Shown: piece after piece, positions 1-11,646 of the stretch | How the letters are laid out: every line of letters begins with the position of its first letter | How positions within the stretch are numbered: position 1 is the stretch's first letter | DNA from: Aaosphaeria pasadenensis | Lineage: Eukaryota; Ascomycota; Dothideomycetes; Pleosporales | Assembly (NCBI GenBank): GCA_022813625.1 | Contig: JAKLMB010000060.1 | Span: 1-57,505, forward strand | Direction of reading: 5' to 3' | DNA length: 57,505 nt | Translations under genes and position numbers: made by a program | Notes under the pieces: model-generated | Databases searched by the model: none | What the model was told of the DNA's origin: nothing | The model's input: only the letters and a program-made list of their open reading frames with translations

Positions 1-76
<76 letters not shown>
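1..76. other. Poly-C cap at contig start
   Basis: There are seventy-six consecutive C residues before the first mixed sequence. Read on the bottom strand this is a poly-G run at a 3' end, matching the poly-G at the other end of the window. I infer an assembly or sequencing artefact (no-signal G calls) rather than genomic DNA. Confidence 0.85.
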
Positions 77-3000
77 TGTGGTACGGTTATGTATGTACCT
101 TTGTATGTAACTACGGTTGGTAAGTGGTTTACTCCAAACTCTCATCGTGGACGATTGGTTGGTTGGGGGGTGAGCGGTTGCTGGTAATCGTGCTGTTCTC
201 ATAGTTACATGGGCACCTAGGGTGGGATGAAGGTTGATGCTTCGGAAGCTTCCTTGCGTTGGTTGACAATCCTTTTATGCATACTACTAAAAATTGGAGA
301 GCTTCGCACGAGCACTAGCGTTTGAATGCCATCGTCGTCTGGATAGATGCACACTGGTTAAAGATCATGTGTGCATGCCACCATCGAACAACCAAAGGAA
401 GGCATCTGCCGGCAAACGTGAATAGTAGACCGATTGGAACTCAACATGAGGAGAGGGCGGCGGTGGCAGCGCGCGAATCGGTGAGGGGTGCCAACCGAGC
501 GCCACAATTCAGGAACAGGAACGGTTCTCGCTTCGTCACCTGCTTGCAGAAATGCTGGATGGAGGATCATTTTGGGGCAGGGGTTTGCGGCTCCTCCTGA
601 TGTCTGAGGCTGGCTTTGTTCGAACCGGCTAGGCTAGAAGTGTAGCAGAGGCAAAAGGGGCCACCAAATTCACGAAATCAAAACGACAGAGATAGTAATT
701 GGACATCGAACTGGGTGTATAGCGTATCGCCACCATCTTCATCTGGTGCTTTCTGAGCTTGAATTGGCTACAAAGAAGAATAATGATCGCCGTGGCGATA
801 GAAATCACAGTCAATAAATCACAAGCGAGAGGGTAGCCGGCGTGGCAAAGTGAGAGCATCCCTCGCATCACTATCCTCGAAGCCCTCAACGAGTCAAGCG
901 TCAAGCAAGAAGGTTCAGGATGGGAGGTATTTCCCGTTTTCACGATGCATCTAGGATCGCAATCAAGTCATCAGTCAAGTACCGATGCCGGATCGACGAT
1001 ACGGGTATCGTGGGTAAAAGGCCATGCGCTATGTGCACGGATTGGAGAAAAGACCGCAATTGTTCAATTTCCCCATGGTCGAAGCGATGTCTGAAATGCT
1101 TCTCCCATGGGGCCATGATGTGTAATGGAACTCCTGGCGTCTACCGATGTCCGTGGGACCTGTCAAGCAAGACCGTGTTCACCATGTACCATGCTCGAAT
1201 CTGCTATAACGGGAGGGGCATATCCATCGCAGAACTCCACTTTGGGAAAATACGACAGATGCTATTGTTACTCGGCGTTGTAAGAGTCTCCATGTTGACC
1301 ACGCAACACAAATAGGGAGTCTATGTCGCATGTTTTCATACCTGGGCACTGGGGGAGAGAACGTGAATGTCATGTAGCGACGCCAGTCCAGTGAGACAAA
1401 CATATATTCCTCATGGCAAACGCGTGTGTGGAATATTGGGGGAAGATACACCGTAAGACTCAAGAAACAGCGAAGTGCACGCGAGACCGTGCCCGCTGTC
1501 AAATGTTAAAACGGTCGCTAGCCTCTCGGACAAGGCGAGGAGGTGCCCGGAACCACGAAGATCCGGCAAGCGAACGCGAGGAAATCAGATTTCCATGATA
1601 CGAGTGGAGAGCCGCGCACCGGAAATTCAAGCTGACCACCACCAGGTTGCAATTATCTCCCTTTCAGTGAGGAAGCAACGTTTCGAAATGGTTGTTGTGA
1701 ATCAATAACAAAGACTGATGCTTTGGTAAGTGGAGTGGCAAATTCGACAGAAAGACGAGCCAAAGAGGGCAATGATAGGTCACACTGTAGTGCTGTACAC
1801 ATAAGACTGCCATGGAAATTCATGGGTGATGGGTAAAGACTTATGAAACATTGTTGTGCAATTGAAAGATCGCGATCTTGATTTGCTGTGGAGACGTCGA
1901 GGCGGTGCGTGGACGGGACGGATGCTCCACATAGCCAGCCGAGCACGAATGACATCAGAGACTAGGATTGCACTATGCGACCGCGTCGAATGGTGCAAAT
2001 GAAAGTGGTCTGCTTTTGGCGGACGTGTAACAATGTGCTGGCATCTGACCGAGTTGACGATGTATTGATACTACCTCGTAGATAGGCTCTACTCTCTCTT
2101 CTTGGAAGAAAGTCAGAGACCTTTGAGAATCTAGGTTTGTGTGATGGTTGGTGCAGTGACGACGCATGTACGATGATTGCAGGAGTCCCCATACTGATAT
2201 GCGACGTTCGAAAATGCAAATTGCAATCAGGCAAGCTGCAAAAAGAATGAGCATGTGGCGTTGATATCAAACTTGTGTTATTACTCTGGGCGTAGAGAGT
2301 GCGATAAACCTCAAACCTTCGCGGCTCTTTTGCGCCTTGGGTGCCTGTTGTGTCTGGTAGAGAACCCGATATCACGCATTCACGAACCATTATTGGGCGT
2401 TCTATTGTCCCGAATAATGGCAATTCCCTTTCGTTCCCTTCCCAATGTGCTGCGGTGCTTCTACGGTGCGAGGATTTGCAATCCACAACGCCCAGTTGCA
2501 GTAGGCTCGGAACGGGTGTCTGACTTGCCAGACCATTACTCGACGAAGCATGCGCCGGCACGCCTCCAACGTTGATGTATTAGATTGGCTGTGGGTAGTG
2601 AGGTCGGGAAATAGGGGGCGCTTCCGGCTGGTCCGCCGTTGGAGAAAAGGCGTTTACTGGGACTGGCACGAAAGTTTGAGAGTGTAGTGGCTAGCTAGCT
2701 ACGGAGTTCTGTGTAAAGGCGAAGGGCGAACAACGAGCGTCGCGTGCTCTCCCATGCATTATTATTGTCAACTACGCCGCAATACTGAGAGGATATGATG
2801 CCCTTGCAGCCCCGTGGTACTTGTTACCGATATGTATGTACTACTCCGTATACTCCGTATACCAGCTCTTTCCGCCGCGTAATGAACAGGTAATTGCAGA
2901 CTGATAAGGACGAGCTCGGACGAGGAAGCAATATTAAAAGATTTGTTGCTTCGGGATCATAACAGGCACAGCGCCATGCCACATGCAATGCGTCCCCTAG

Positions 3001-5297
3001 GCTTGGAGGGAGAGGGGGTGAGAAAGAGGTGGTGGTAAGTTGCAAGGCTTGTCAAAGGTGTTGCCGTTGAGGAAGAAGGACCTTGTCAATCGTGCACGGA
3101 CCTCCACCGAGAAATGATTGATGAATTTGATGGGACAGGCGACGAACGACGCTAGTCCGCTCTGGGAATGATATGATCTTGGCATCAATAGACACGAGGG
3201 GAAGCGGACAAGGCAAGTCAACAACTGAGAAAATGCCGTGTTATTACTGCATTATGAATCCCAATGGAATATTGGTGCTATAATTCTTACTATGCGGTAC
3301 GTACCCCGTACATACTCAGCACGTTTGAAGGGAAAGGATTCAAGAATGATCCTGGTGGGAGGCGGGAGAAGGTATGGAGAATTCGCCGCTTGCGAGGATT
3401 CCTCCTTCATTGCTCCCAGCGACGGGGGTTGGAGGTGGAGGGGTGGAGGGGTGAGAGGGGGCCAAAGGGCAGATACACAGAAGATAGGGAGAGAAAGCCC
3501 GGAGCGCCGGCTGCGTTTGGGGAATGCAAGAATGCTGTGAGGTTGCTGTAGGTATCTTCGTGGTGCATGCTGTGTGTTTTGTTGTACGCTGTCTCCAATG
3601 TCGCACGGAGTAGTGGCAGTAGAACGAGCGATCATGAAGGTAGGGTAGGTAGAATGGCTCGATTGGCCGTCTACAGTATCAATTGCAAGTGATTATCAAT
3701 GATCCACGCAGAACGATGGTTTGCTTGCCGGGAAGGGTGGGAGAAAGGGCAAGGTACGAGTACGGGTGGAGAACCAAAAGGGGAGGATGACAGGATGCAC
3801 CAAGGAGTCGGGCGGGCAAAAGTAGATGATCTCCATTCTATATCGGGCGCCTGGCCACGCACGCAGGGTTTGTTGGTTGCTTTCGTCTGTCGATGCAAAG
3901 GGACTCAGGGAGACAGACGGTCCCATCAGTCGCATTTTTCACTTGTTGTTATGCATGTATCTTTCCCCGCGCCTATGTATCGCGAGATCATGCTGTACCA
4001 TGAAACCATGCGATGTTTTATCGTGTTGTATCGATCGTGTTATGCGGTGCGAGATCTTAGGATATCGAACAGTTCGCTTCGCTTGAACACCTGTACATAC
4101 AAGTACAAGTTCAAGTACAAGTCGTGAGATGGACTCGTACAACGTATCTGGGAATACGCGGCTGTGTAAAAAGACTTGGATGTGGGTACGAGTAAGTACT
4201 GGTATCCATTGGTAATTACTGGTGTACAATACCTGGCGTGCCTGGATACCTACTTGTACGTACCTAGAGGAAAGTGGCAGTGTTTAGTGTAGGTGTTAGC
4301 GGGAATTGGTAGTGGGCTGTGGGTACCTGATCATGATCAACTTCTGGGGGTGCGCGGCGGATGCAAAAGCTCGAATGTCGAAGACGTTTGCGCGCGTGCA
4401 TTGTTCATGTCCATGTCCATGCCCGAGCCCATGCCCATGTCCATGCCCATGCCCATGTTGAGGTGATCAAGAAACTTCGTCATCGATTTTTGCCTCTAGT
4501 ACGGAGTACTCTGTAGTTGTACCTGAGTACATCCATTCGAAGAGCAGATTGTGGTAGTTCGGAGATCGAGGGGAAATGGTTAAAGGAGGTATCTAGGAAG
4601 TGGAAGTGGTATAGCAACATACTCTGTACATAAACAAAGAAAGAGAATTAAAGATAAGCTGAGACTATTCGACATGGAGTCAATTCATAAACTCCGTCCC
4701 TCCGTACATAGTACTAACTACAGGTTTATGTGATGTGATGATCCTAGGGCCGCCACCGATACAGTACAAGTTCCTAACTCGCTCGATACTCCCGATTCGG
4801 CGAGAGTAATAATTATTCCATGAACCCGTCAATTCTTTGGAAAGATATGATGATATGATTTGTAGTTCCATTCGTCTGCATCAAGGATCAGTTCAACCTC
4901 GTACGCGTGCTCTCTCTCTCTCTTGCTCTCATGAGTATCGATCATTACTGTTTCAGTATGACTTTGATACTGCTCAGGGGAAGGTAATACTGCTCATTCA
5001 CTGCCATTGACCATGTACTGCGTTCCTTGATTCTTGGAGTATTGCTACTAATTACGACTACTACTGCTACTCGTAGTTAATTACTTTCACTCCCTGGTCG
5101 CATATGCCCTGTCGGTCCGTCCTGGTCCTTGTTCCTGGTCCGTTAATGCTTGCACGGTATCTGCCCACCTACCTTAGGCTACCTGCTGTGTGTATGTACT
5201 GTGTAGATACTAGATAGATACCTGGTGTCAGGTACCAGCTCCTCCGTACTGAATCTACCTACGAGTATTCCTAGGTAGAGATTACTAGCAGTCTTGC
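77..5297. other. Gene-free stretch with simple repeats
   Basis: I see no supportable gene here. Open frames reach at most 199 codons (1962-2561, minus strand), overlap on both strands and carry no recognisable motif. The stretch holds several exact copies of a 9-mer (TACTCCGTA or its complement) at 2842, 2851 and 4500. It also has a TACAAG-type tandem repeat near 4094-4125 and a CCATGC/CCATGT hexamer repeat near 4402-4458. It could be promoter, long non-coding RNA or decayed sequence; nothing decides between these. Confidence 0.6.
4402..4458. repeat. CCATG(T/C) hexanucleotide microsatellite
   Basis: An imperfect head-to-tail run of CCATGT and CCATGC hexamers, interrupted once by a CCGAGC variant. 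It lies in non-coding sequence and is a simple-sequence repeat. Confidence 0.8.
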
Positions 5298-6588
5298 ATG
5301 CAGTTCATCCATATCCCATCTTTGTTGTTTTATAATCACGGAGTAATACTATTTTGCTTCAATCCTTTCCAATTCCTCTTTTACTCTCCCTCCACCTCCT
5401 CCATCTATCTCATTCACCCCAACCCCACTCAGTATAGTACTCCTCCTACCTCCTCTATTCACTTCCTTTCTCCTCCCTCACTCCTCCTTCTCTCCGATCC
5501 TCCACCCGCCACTCTCTTAAATTGTGCCTATCTACGGTTAGCTTGGCTACCCTACCTAAGGTGGTATACATACCAAACATACCTCCACTGTACAGCGGAA
5601 CGACCCTGGCATCCCAGTAGTGTGTGTGTGTATGTACGGAGTAAACTTCAAAGTTCAAGTCCAATCCATCCAGCCATCCCCATCCCATACATAGCCCATC
5701 TCCGGAACTCCCTCGCGCGCGCTGTCCAGTCGCGACAGCATCCACTCGCTCCGCTCTGCTCCTGTTGCTCGTCGCAGTCCTATCCTGTCGTGGCACGTTC
5801 GACCGTGCCCCCTCTTACTTCCTTGGCTCCGCGCCTTGCAACTTTTGCAAGCAGGCAGGTAGACAGGCGAACAAGCCGCAAGCAAGCAATCCGTAGTCGC
5901 GCAATCGCGAGTTCGCCGTCGCTCACTTCCGCTCCAAGTTTTATCCCATCCAGTTCGGCCGCAGTTGCCCTCCTCCGCACACGTCGCATCCTCCACTCAT
6001 CACCACCATCGCTACTACTGCTACTGCTACTGCTACTGCTACTGCTACTACTTCCTACTCCCAACTCTTTCACTACTCTCTCCCTTCTCTCTCGCTCTCT
6101 CTCTCTCTCGCTCTCCCTCCCTCTCTCTTTCTTACACACACACGCACACATACACACGTACGCACGCACACGCTTACGACTTTTCCTCGAGCCGGCCCTA
6201 CCTACCTACCTAACCACCTACCACCTACCTACCACTTACCTACCTTAACTCACCTACCTACATACAACCGCTCACTCCCAAAAAGTCTCTTTACGTCCTC
6301 TCACCCACGCCTCTCTTTTATCGCCCGGTTACATGTCGACTTAGTCACTCGTCGTTCCGACCGCCGCACGCTCATTTCCCACATCCCAGAATTTATCTTA
6401 ATCAGTAATAAACGTGCATCCGTTTGTCAGTCGTTGTCGTTGTCGGTTGTTGCTGGATACGCCGCGCTCCACTGGATAACGCGGCCTGCGACCAACGCCA
6501 ATCCGTTGGCTCTCCTCACCTTTTGCCGCGCCCACCACCACTTCCAACGTTGCCAACAACTTCACCACAACATTGACGGGTCCTCGTC
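5298..6588 (+). promoter_or_regulatory. Pyrimidine-rich leader/promoter of the 6589 gene
   Basis: From about 5340 to 6430 the plus strand is strongly C+T rich, ending about 160 bases before the start codon at 6589. It includes a CTACTG hexamer microsatellite (about 6010-6052), a CT tract (about 6065-6130) and a CA tract (about 6134-6170). Such CT-rich stretches are common upstream of transcription starts in filamentous fungi. A 316-codon open frame at 5298-6248 is a by-product of the bias (Ser/Leu/Pro/Tyr-rich, no domain) and is not called as a gene. Confidence 0.55.
6010..6170. repeat. CTACTG, CT and CA microsatellites
   Basis: Three adjacent simple repeats: a CTACTG hexamer run, a long CT tract and a CA/CGCA tract, all on the pyrimidine-rich strand. 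They sit in the leader of the ketopantoate-reductase-family gene. The CT part is homopurine-homopyrimidine and could adopt a triplex structure. Confidence 0.85.
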
Positions 6589-9260
6589 ATGGCTCCAGCT
6601 GTCCCTCGGTTGCGGATCCTCTCAGGTACGTCTGTTTGTTGCTAGGCCGTACTTCAGCGGGTTGTCACGCTCATTGTTGGATTCTCCCGACCCAACCGTG
6701 TTGGCAACGGCAACTGCGCCGTTGGCCAAGCATCCCCGTTCAACCTTGCTGACCGTCGTCTTTGGACGCATTTTCTGGCCCGGGCTAATGTTTTCTCTAT
6801 TCTAGTGGGAGGCAATGGCACCTCGGCCTTCCTATCGTGGCGGCTTCAAGCTACTAATGCCTGCGACGTCACTCTGGTGTGGAAGAACGGATTCGACAGT
6901 GTAGCCCAATACGGTATCTCGTTCAAGTAAGCTTCGCAAAGTTCGGCTATGACTGCTTCATTGACTAACCATCGCTGTGTAGATCTACTTTATATGGAAA
7001 CGAACGGTTCAAGCCCTATTCAGGTATGTTACCGCCTCCATTTCATCGTTGAGACAAGAAGCTAAATAGCCTTTTCACAGTTGTTCGAACTCCAGAAGAC
7101 GCCGCACACTCATCGAAACAGCCATTCGACTACGTCCTCCTTTGCATCAAAGCCCTTCCCGATGTATACGATATCGCCAACATTATCGAATCCGTCGTCT
7201 CCCCTCAACACACCTGCATCCTTATCAACACTACACACAGTCTTGGAGTTGAATCATATCTGGAACAACGGTTTCCCACAAATGTGGTTCTTTCATTGGT
7301 ATCGGGTGCAGAGGTTTTACAGCTCGCCACGAGCGAGTTCGAACACAAGGGCGCGACTGACGTTTGGGTCGGCTCTACTAATTCAAACACGGCAATTCCC
7401 GGACAGATTCAGAACGATATGGCGGAAGCTCTTGCCATGACACTGGGTTCAGGCCAAGTGGAGTGCAAAGTTTCTCCTAATATTCGACAGCAACAATACG
7501 AGCGGATGATAGGGTGAGTTCCACGTTCCAATATATCATAATATGCAGCTGCTAATCCGTCTGTTTCTAGTCCCATTGCCTTCCATCCTGCCAGCGTACT
7601 TTTTGAAACGCCTAATCACACCGAATTACTCGAGAAGGTCGGCGTTCGTAGCCTCATCACAGGCGTCATGGACGAGCTGCTCTCGCTAGCAAAAGCACAG
7701 GGTTGCTCGTTCCCAGCGGACTTCCGAGACACAACCATGCAAAAAATGACACAGCCACAGGAAGAGCACAGTATAATGTATCGAGACTTTGAAAGGAAAG
7801 CACCAATGGAGGTTGAAACATTTCTTGGATCACCCCTCAAATTGGCACAAGAGAATGGAGTTGCCATTCCCCGCGTCGAAACACTCTACGCCATGCTTCA
7901 TCACATCAATATTGTGAATAGGACGCGGCCAACTCCAGGCCCTGCCGCGGCTCCACCGAATGGAGCAGGACCACCCCCTCCACGTATGTCTTCGGCTCCT
8001 TTGCCACGGCAAGGAGGTCCACCAATGATGAACGGCAATGGCCCTATGAAGGGTGGCCCTCGTCCTGGAAGCAGGGCGCCATCGATCACTGGGGCTCCAC
8101 CTATGATGCGGAGAGGACCTCCTGGGCCAATGAACGGGTACCCTCCCAGGCAGAATGGATATCCGCCGCAAGGTCCTCCAGGCCAACGACGTGGCTCTCT
8201 TGATGACAGTAACCTCGAGGAGTTCAGCCACTTGATGCTCTACGATCAAATGGGTGACGATGCAGGTGCGGGTGGTGGCTATGATAACCCCAACGTTCCA
8301 TCTAGCGACATCGCTCTTCGTGAACGTGAATTGATGATTCGCCAAAAGGAGCTCCAGCTACGAGAACAAGAGCTCAACATGCGTCGTGGTCCACGCCCGC
8401 GTGCTCCCCCTTCTCACATGGGCGGATTCGACGAAGACGATGACGAGGACGATTATTTCGACCCCATGGCTCAACGAGGTCCAGGTCCTATGATCGATCC
8501 AGATAATTTCGACATGATGAGCGTGACGTCGCGCCGCAACCGCAAGGTTCCTAGCGCCAGTCAGATTCGCAAGAATCCCGAGATGTCAGGCTTTGGACCG
8601 CAGTCTTCGGGGCGATCCAGGAACCCTTTCTCGCGGCCCAACAAGCAAAACCGGACCAGCGCAAGGATGATGCAGGATGTTCCTGGTCTACATGACTCCA
8701 TCATGAACAACCCTCTTCTAGGTTATTCATCCAACCGTTACGGGAACGTTGACCGCGGCGAGATGGGTCAGCAGTCCAGGGCAAATTCATTGACTGCTGC
8801 TCGTCTTGATGAGTTGCAACAGGGGGCCGGTTACGGTGGCTATCCCCCAATGAGCCGTCGCACTAGTCAATCACCTGGCAATCCTTTAAGCCCTGGTCCC
8901 AGACCTATGGGCCGACCCTCTCCTCCGAACGGGTATCCTCCGAATGGATACCCACCGAATGGCTACCCATCGAACGGTATGCCGCCAAATGGCAGACCAT
9001 CCCCGCCAGGTATGAGACAACCCGTCCCCCACCACCCTCCCGGGCATGGGAATGCAGTGGCGCCGCATCAAGTTGAGCAACACGCTGGGGTGAGCAAACT
9101 TAACCCGCCCAAACCTCGTCCTTATGTTCGAAGTCTGACTGGAGATGCTTCTGCTAGCGCGGGCTCTAGTAGCAGTGCCAGCGCTCAACTAGATTCGGAG
9201 AACTCTGCGCACAGCAGCCAGAGTAGTCTGGGACCTCGACCCCCGCTCGGCGTTCGGTAA
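6589..9260 (+). CDS. Ketopantoate reductase (ApbA/PanE) family protein with long Pro/Gly-rich tail
   Basis: Five exons joined in frame: 6589-6625, 6806-6926, 6983-7023, 7081-7513 and 7571-9260, giving 773 residues. Residues 10-21 form the NAD(P)-binding Rossmann start (ILSVGGNGTSAF). The central block keeps the family's CIKALPD segment with its lysine. Residues about 211-330 match the ketopantoate reductase C-terminal domain, including the S-I-M-x2-D and E-x3-G pattern. The family reduces 2-dehydropantoate to pantoate with NADPH on the way to CoA. The remaining 440 or so residues are low-complexity Pro, Gly, Asn and Met, with NGYPP repeats, an acidic patch and a short charged helix. The usual enzyme is only about 300-400 residues, so the tail is an addition. 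Many fungal paralogues are not proven pantoate enzymes, so the substrate is open. The stop codon overlaps an AATAAA. Confidence 0.9.
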
Positions 9261-11646
9261 TAAAGGGAATCTTTTTCATATCGGCATCTGCGACATTCGA
9301 ATTGGAGTATGTTGGGAGTTTACATGCATCCTGTTTCGGTCCGGGCAACACTTTGACGATTCATCATCTACTTTCTTGACAGCTTGGGTGGGGATTGATG
9401 CCACCGAGGTGTCTTCCTTTTTCGCCTTCCTTATTCTGCTGTTGACGGCAAATTTCTATCCGTTTTTCGATTCCTGTGGCCGAACTTTGCTCCTCGATCG
9501 CGGCTTTGGCCACCTGAGCGTGCCCGTACCATGACTTGATCCCCGGATTGTGTGTGTGCGCCCGAGCGTGTGTGATGGTGAAGAGGTATTATGAGATGCC
9601 AATCGGGCTCGGGCTCACCGAGCCTGTTTGGCAGATAATTAATGACGAACATTAGAAGGCGGAACAGGGAGGGCATATTGCACGTATACAAACCGACCTT
9701 AGCGCAAGGTCGTTTCTTCTGGTTTTTTCTCTTTTGTCACTATCGTACATACTGTAGACGTTCTTTTATCCAACGGAAACGTCTCCTCATTCCCCTCTTT
9801 ACACTGCTTTCTTCTCCTTGCTCTCTTTTGCTTTCTTCCTCCTCTTCTTCTATACGATACTGGCACCCGTTAATCATTTATTCCTGCATGGGTAGCGCAG
9901 TGGGCACGGGCCAAACTTTTCTTGTGGCGATGTTCGCGATACATGCATATGCTGCCGTTGGTTTTGAAGGCATCTGAAATTGAACGGAGAGGGCTGCTAT
10001 TCACATAATGGGGTCTTTGTTGGTTTGGGAGGACCGACAGCTTGTACTATCTATTCTTGCAGCGGCGAAAAGTGGGATTACAAAGCAGCCATGGCTTGAG
10101 CCTCGGGACGGGCATGGTGGAAGGTGGGAGCAGGCGAGAAGAGACTGAAGGACTTAGACAAAGGCAAAGCATACATGAATATATATCTAGTGTGGTTGAT
10201 TATCAAAAAAAAAGGAGGTGACTTGCCCCTTTCCAAATGAATTGTTTCCTCTGTGACATTGGTCTAGTTCAGGTATGATGATCTATGGTATATGGTGTGG
10301 AGTCTACAGTTTACCACGTTACGTACATTTGTATAGAATTGATGATGTCGTAGTCCAAACAAACAAAGCAACAGGGCAACAGGGCAACTAGCCAACCATG
10401 AATCGCGTATACGACGCGCAAGGTCGGTAGGTCACGGGGTGTTTGGCCGACAGATCGGCCGAGGCCCAAAGGCCAAAGGCTGGGGAACGGTTACGGTTGG
10501 TTTTTGTTTTTCTTGTTTTTCAGCCGCCGACGTAACAGGTTACAGCTGCTTTTTGGTGGTCGGACCGCCGGTGGTGGCACTACACAGTACTGGTGGGTGG
10601 GTAGGGGCACTGGTGGGTGACGACTGACGACTCTCTAGTGAGGGGCACCTTTATGGCGCATCTGGAACTCGTCCGTATTTCCTTTGATCAAACAAATTAG
10701 TTAGTAAATATGTTAATATTGATTATGATTACTCCGTACAGAGTATAGCTATTATCATTATTATTGTTGTAACCGTACCCGTAGTTATAGGTACCTCGTA
10801 TGGGCGTCCGCTGGATGGCTTCCAGTCTACAATACTACTACTATTACTCCTCGTACGACTACGACTACCACCACTGGGGGATATTGATTGATTTTGTCTC
10901 TTCTACTCAATAGCTTCGTATCCGTCAAGTCTTCTGGTTTGCAAATTTGCGACTCCACTCCACTACACATTGCACTATTACTCGATTCACTACGGAGTAC
11001 TTACACAGTAGCACTCATACACTACAAAGTACTTGTCTCGTTTGGATTACTCTTATAGTAACTAGTCCTCCTTTAAGCAGGTAGCTCTCAATGTTCAAGA
11101 CTTCAAGACACTAGCCATCGTCACAACCTGGTCATGATGTCTCTCTCTCCCTCTGTCTCCGTCTCCTTCTCTTTCCCTCTCTCTTTACTGCCCGTGTCTC
11201 CGACTCTCCTCCCCTCCCCTCCCCCACCCCCCCCTCCCCTAACCGTCCGTTCTGCAGGACATGGCAGGGAGATTGGCCTCTTCAACAACTTATAATTGGG
11301 CTCAAGTCGGAAAGTAGAGACCAATTGTCTCCATACATTACCCGCTCCAAGGTGCATAGGGAGCAGAGCCGCTTCACGATACTATCATTTGTTGGGTTGC
11401 CATTATTGAACACACATGCGCTTGTTATTGCCATTGCCTTCCCCTCTCGCATTGTCGTATTATTGTCACATTACTGTCCACGCGCATATTGGGGTTCGAC
11501 CGTATCGATCCATAGTCGGGTGAGCGAAGGGGTTTTCTTTTTTTCTTGCTCAATATTGAGTTGAGTTGCATTATTATTGGGGAGAGAGTGGCATGGTACG
11601 AGTACCTTGGAAGAGGTGACCTCTGGCTCTACCGTACTTGCTTGTG
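9261..11646. other. Intergenic: 3' flank and glucokinase promoter
   Basis: No gene is supportable. Two exact copies of the recurrent 9-mer lie at 10730-10738 and 10991-10999; the first extends to a near-palindrome, TACTCCGTACAGAGTA. A strong CT tract at about 11138-11236 resembles a fungal core-promoter pyrimidine tract. It sits about 410 bases ahead of the ATG at 11647, but about 1 kb ahead of the conserved glucokinase start at 12220. Confidence 0.6.
11138..11236 (+). promoter_or_regulatory. CT-rich tract, probable glucokinase promoter element
   Basis: About 100 bases are almost wholly C and T, ending in a C-rich run. Comparable tracts lie just upstream of transcription starts in many filamentous fungi. 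The position favours transcription beginning well before 11647. This is inference from composition alone. Confidence 0.45.

Noticed and set aside
1..76. Telomere or origin at the window end
   Set aside because: Pure poly-C is not a fungal telomere repeat, and the matching poly-G at the other end points to a technical cause.
1962..2561. 199-codon minus-strand open frame
   Set aside because: It overlaps other frames on both strands, has no domain, signal or splice partner, and its composition looks random.
5298..6248. 316-codon plus-strand open frame
   Set aside because: It is Ser/Leu/Pro/Tyr-rich throughout because the DNA is CT-rich with microsatellites. It has no domain and fits a leader better than a gene.
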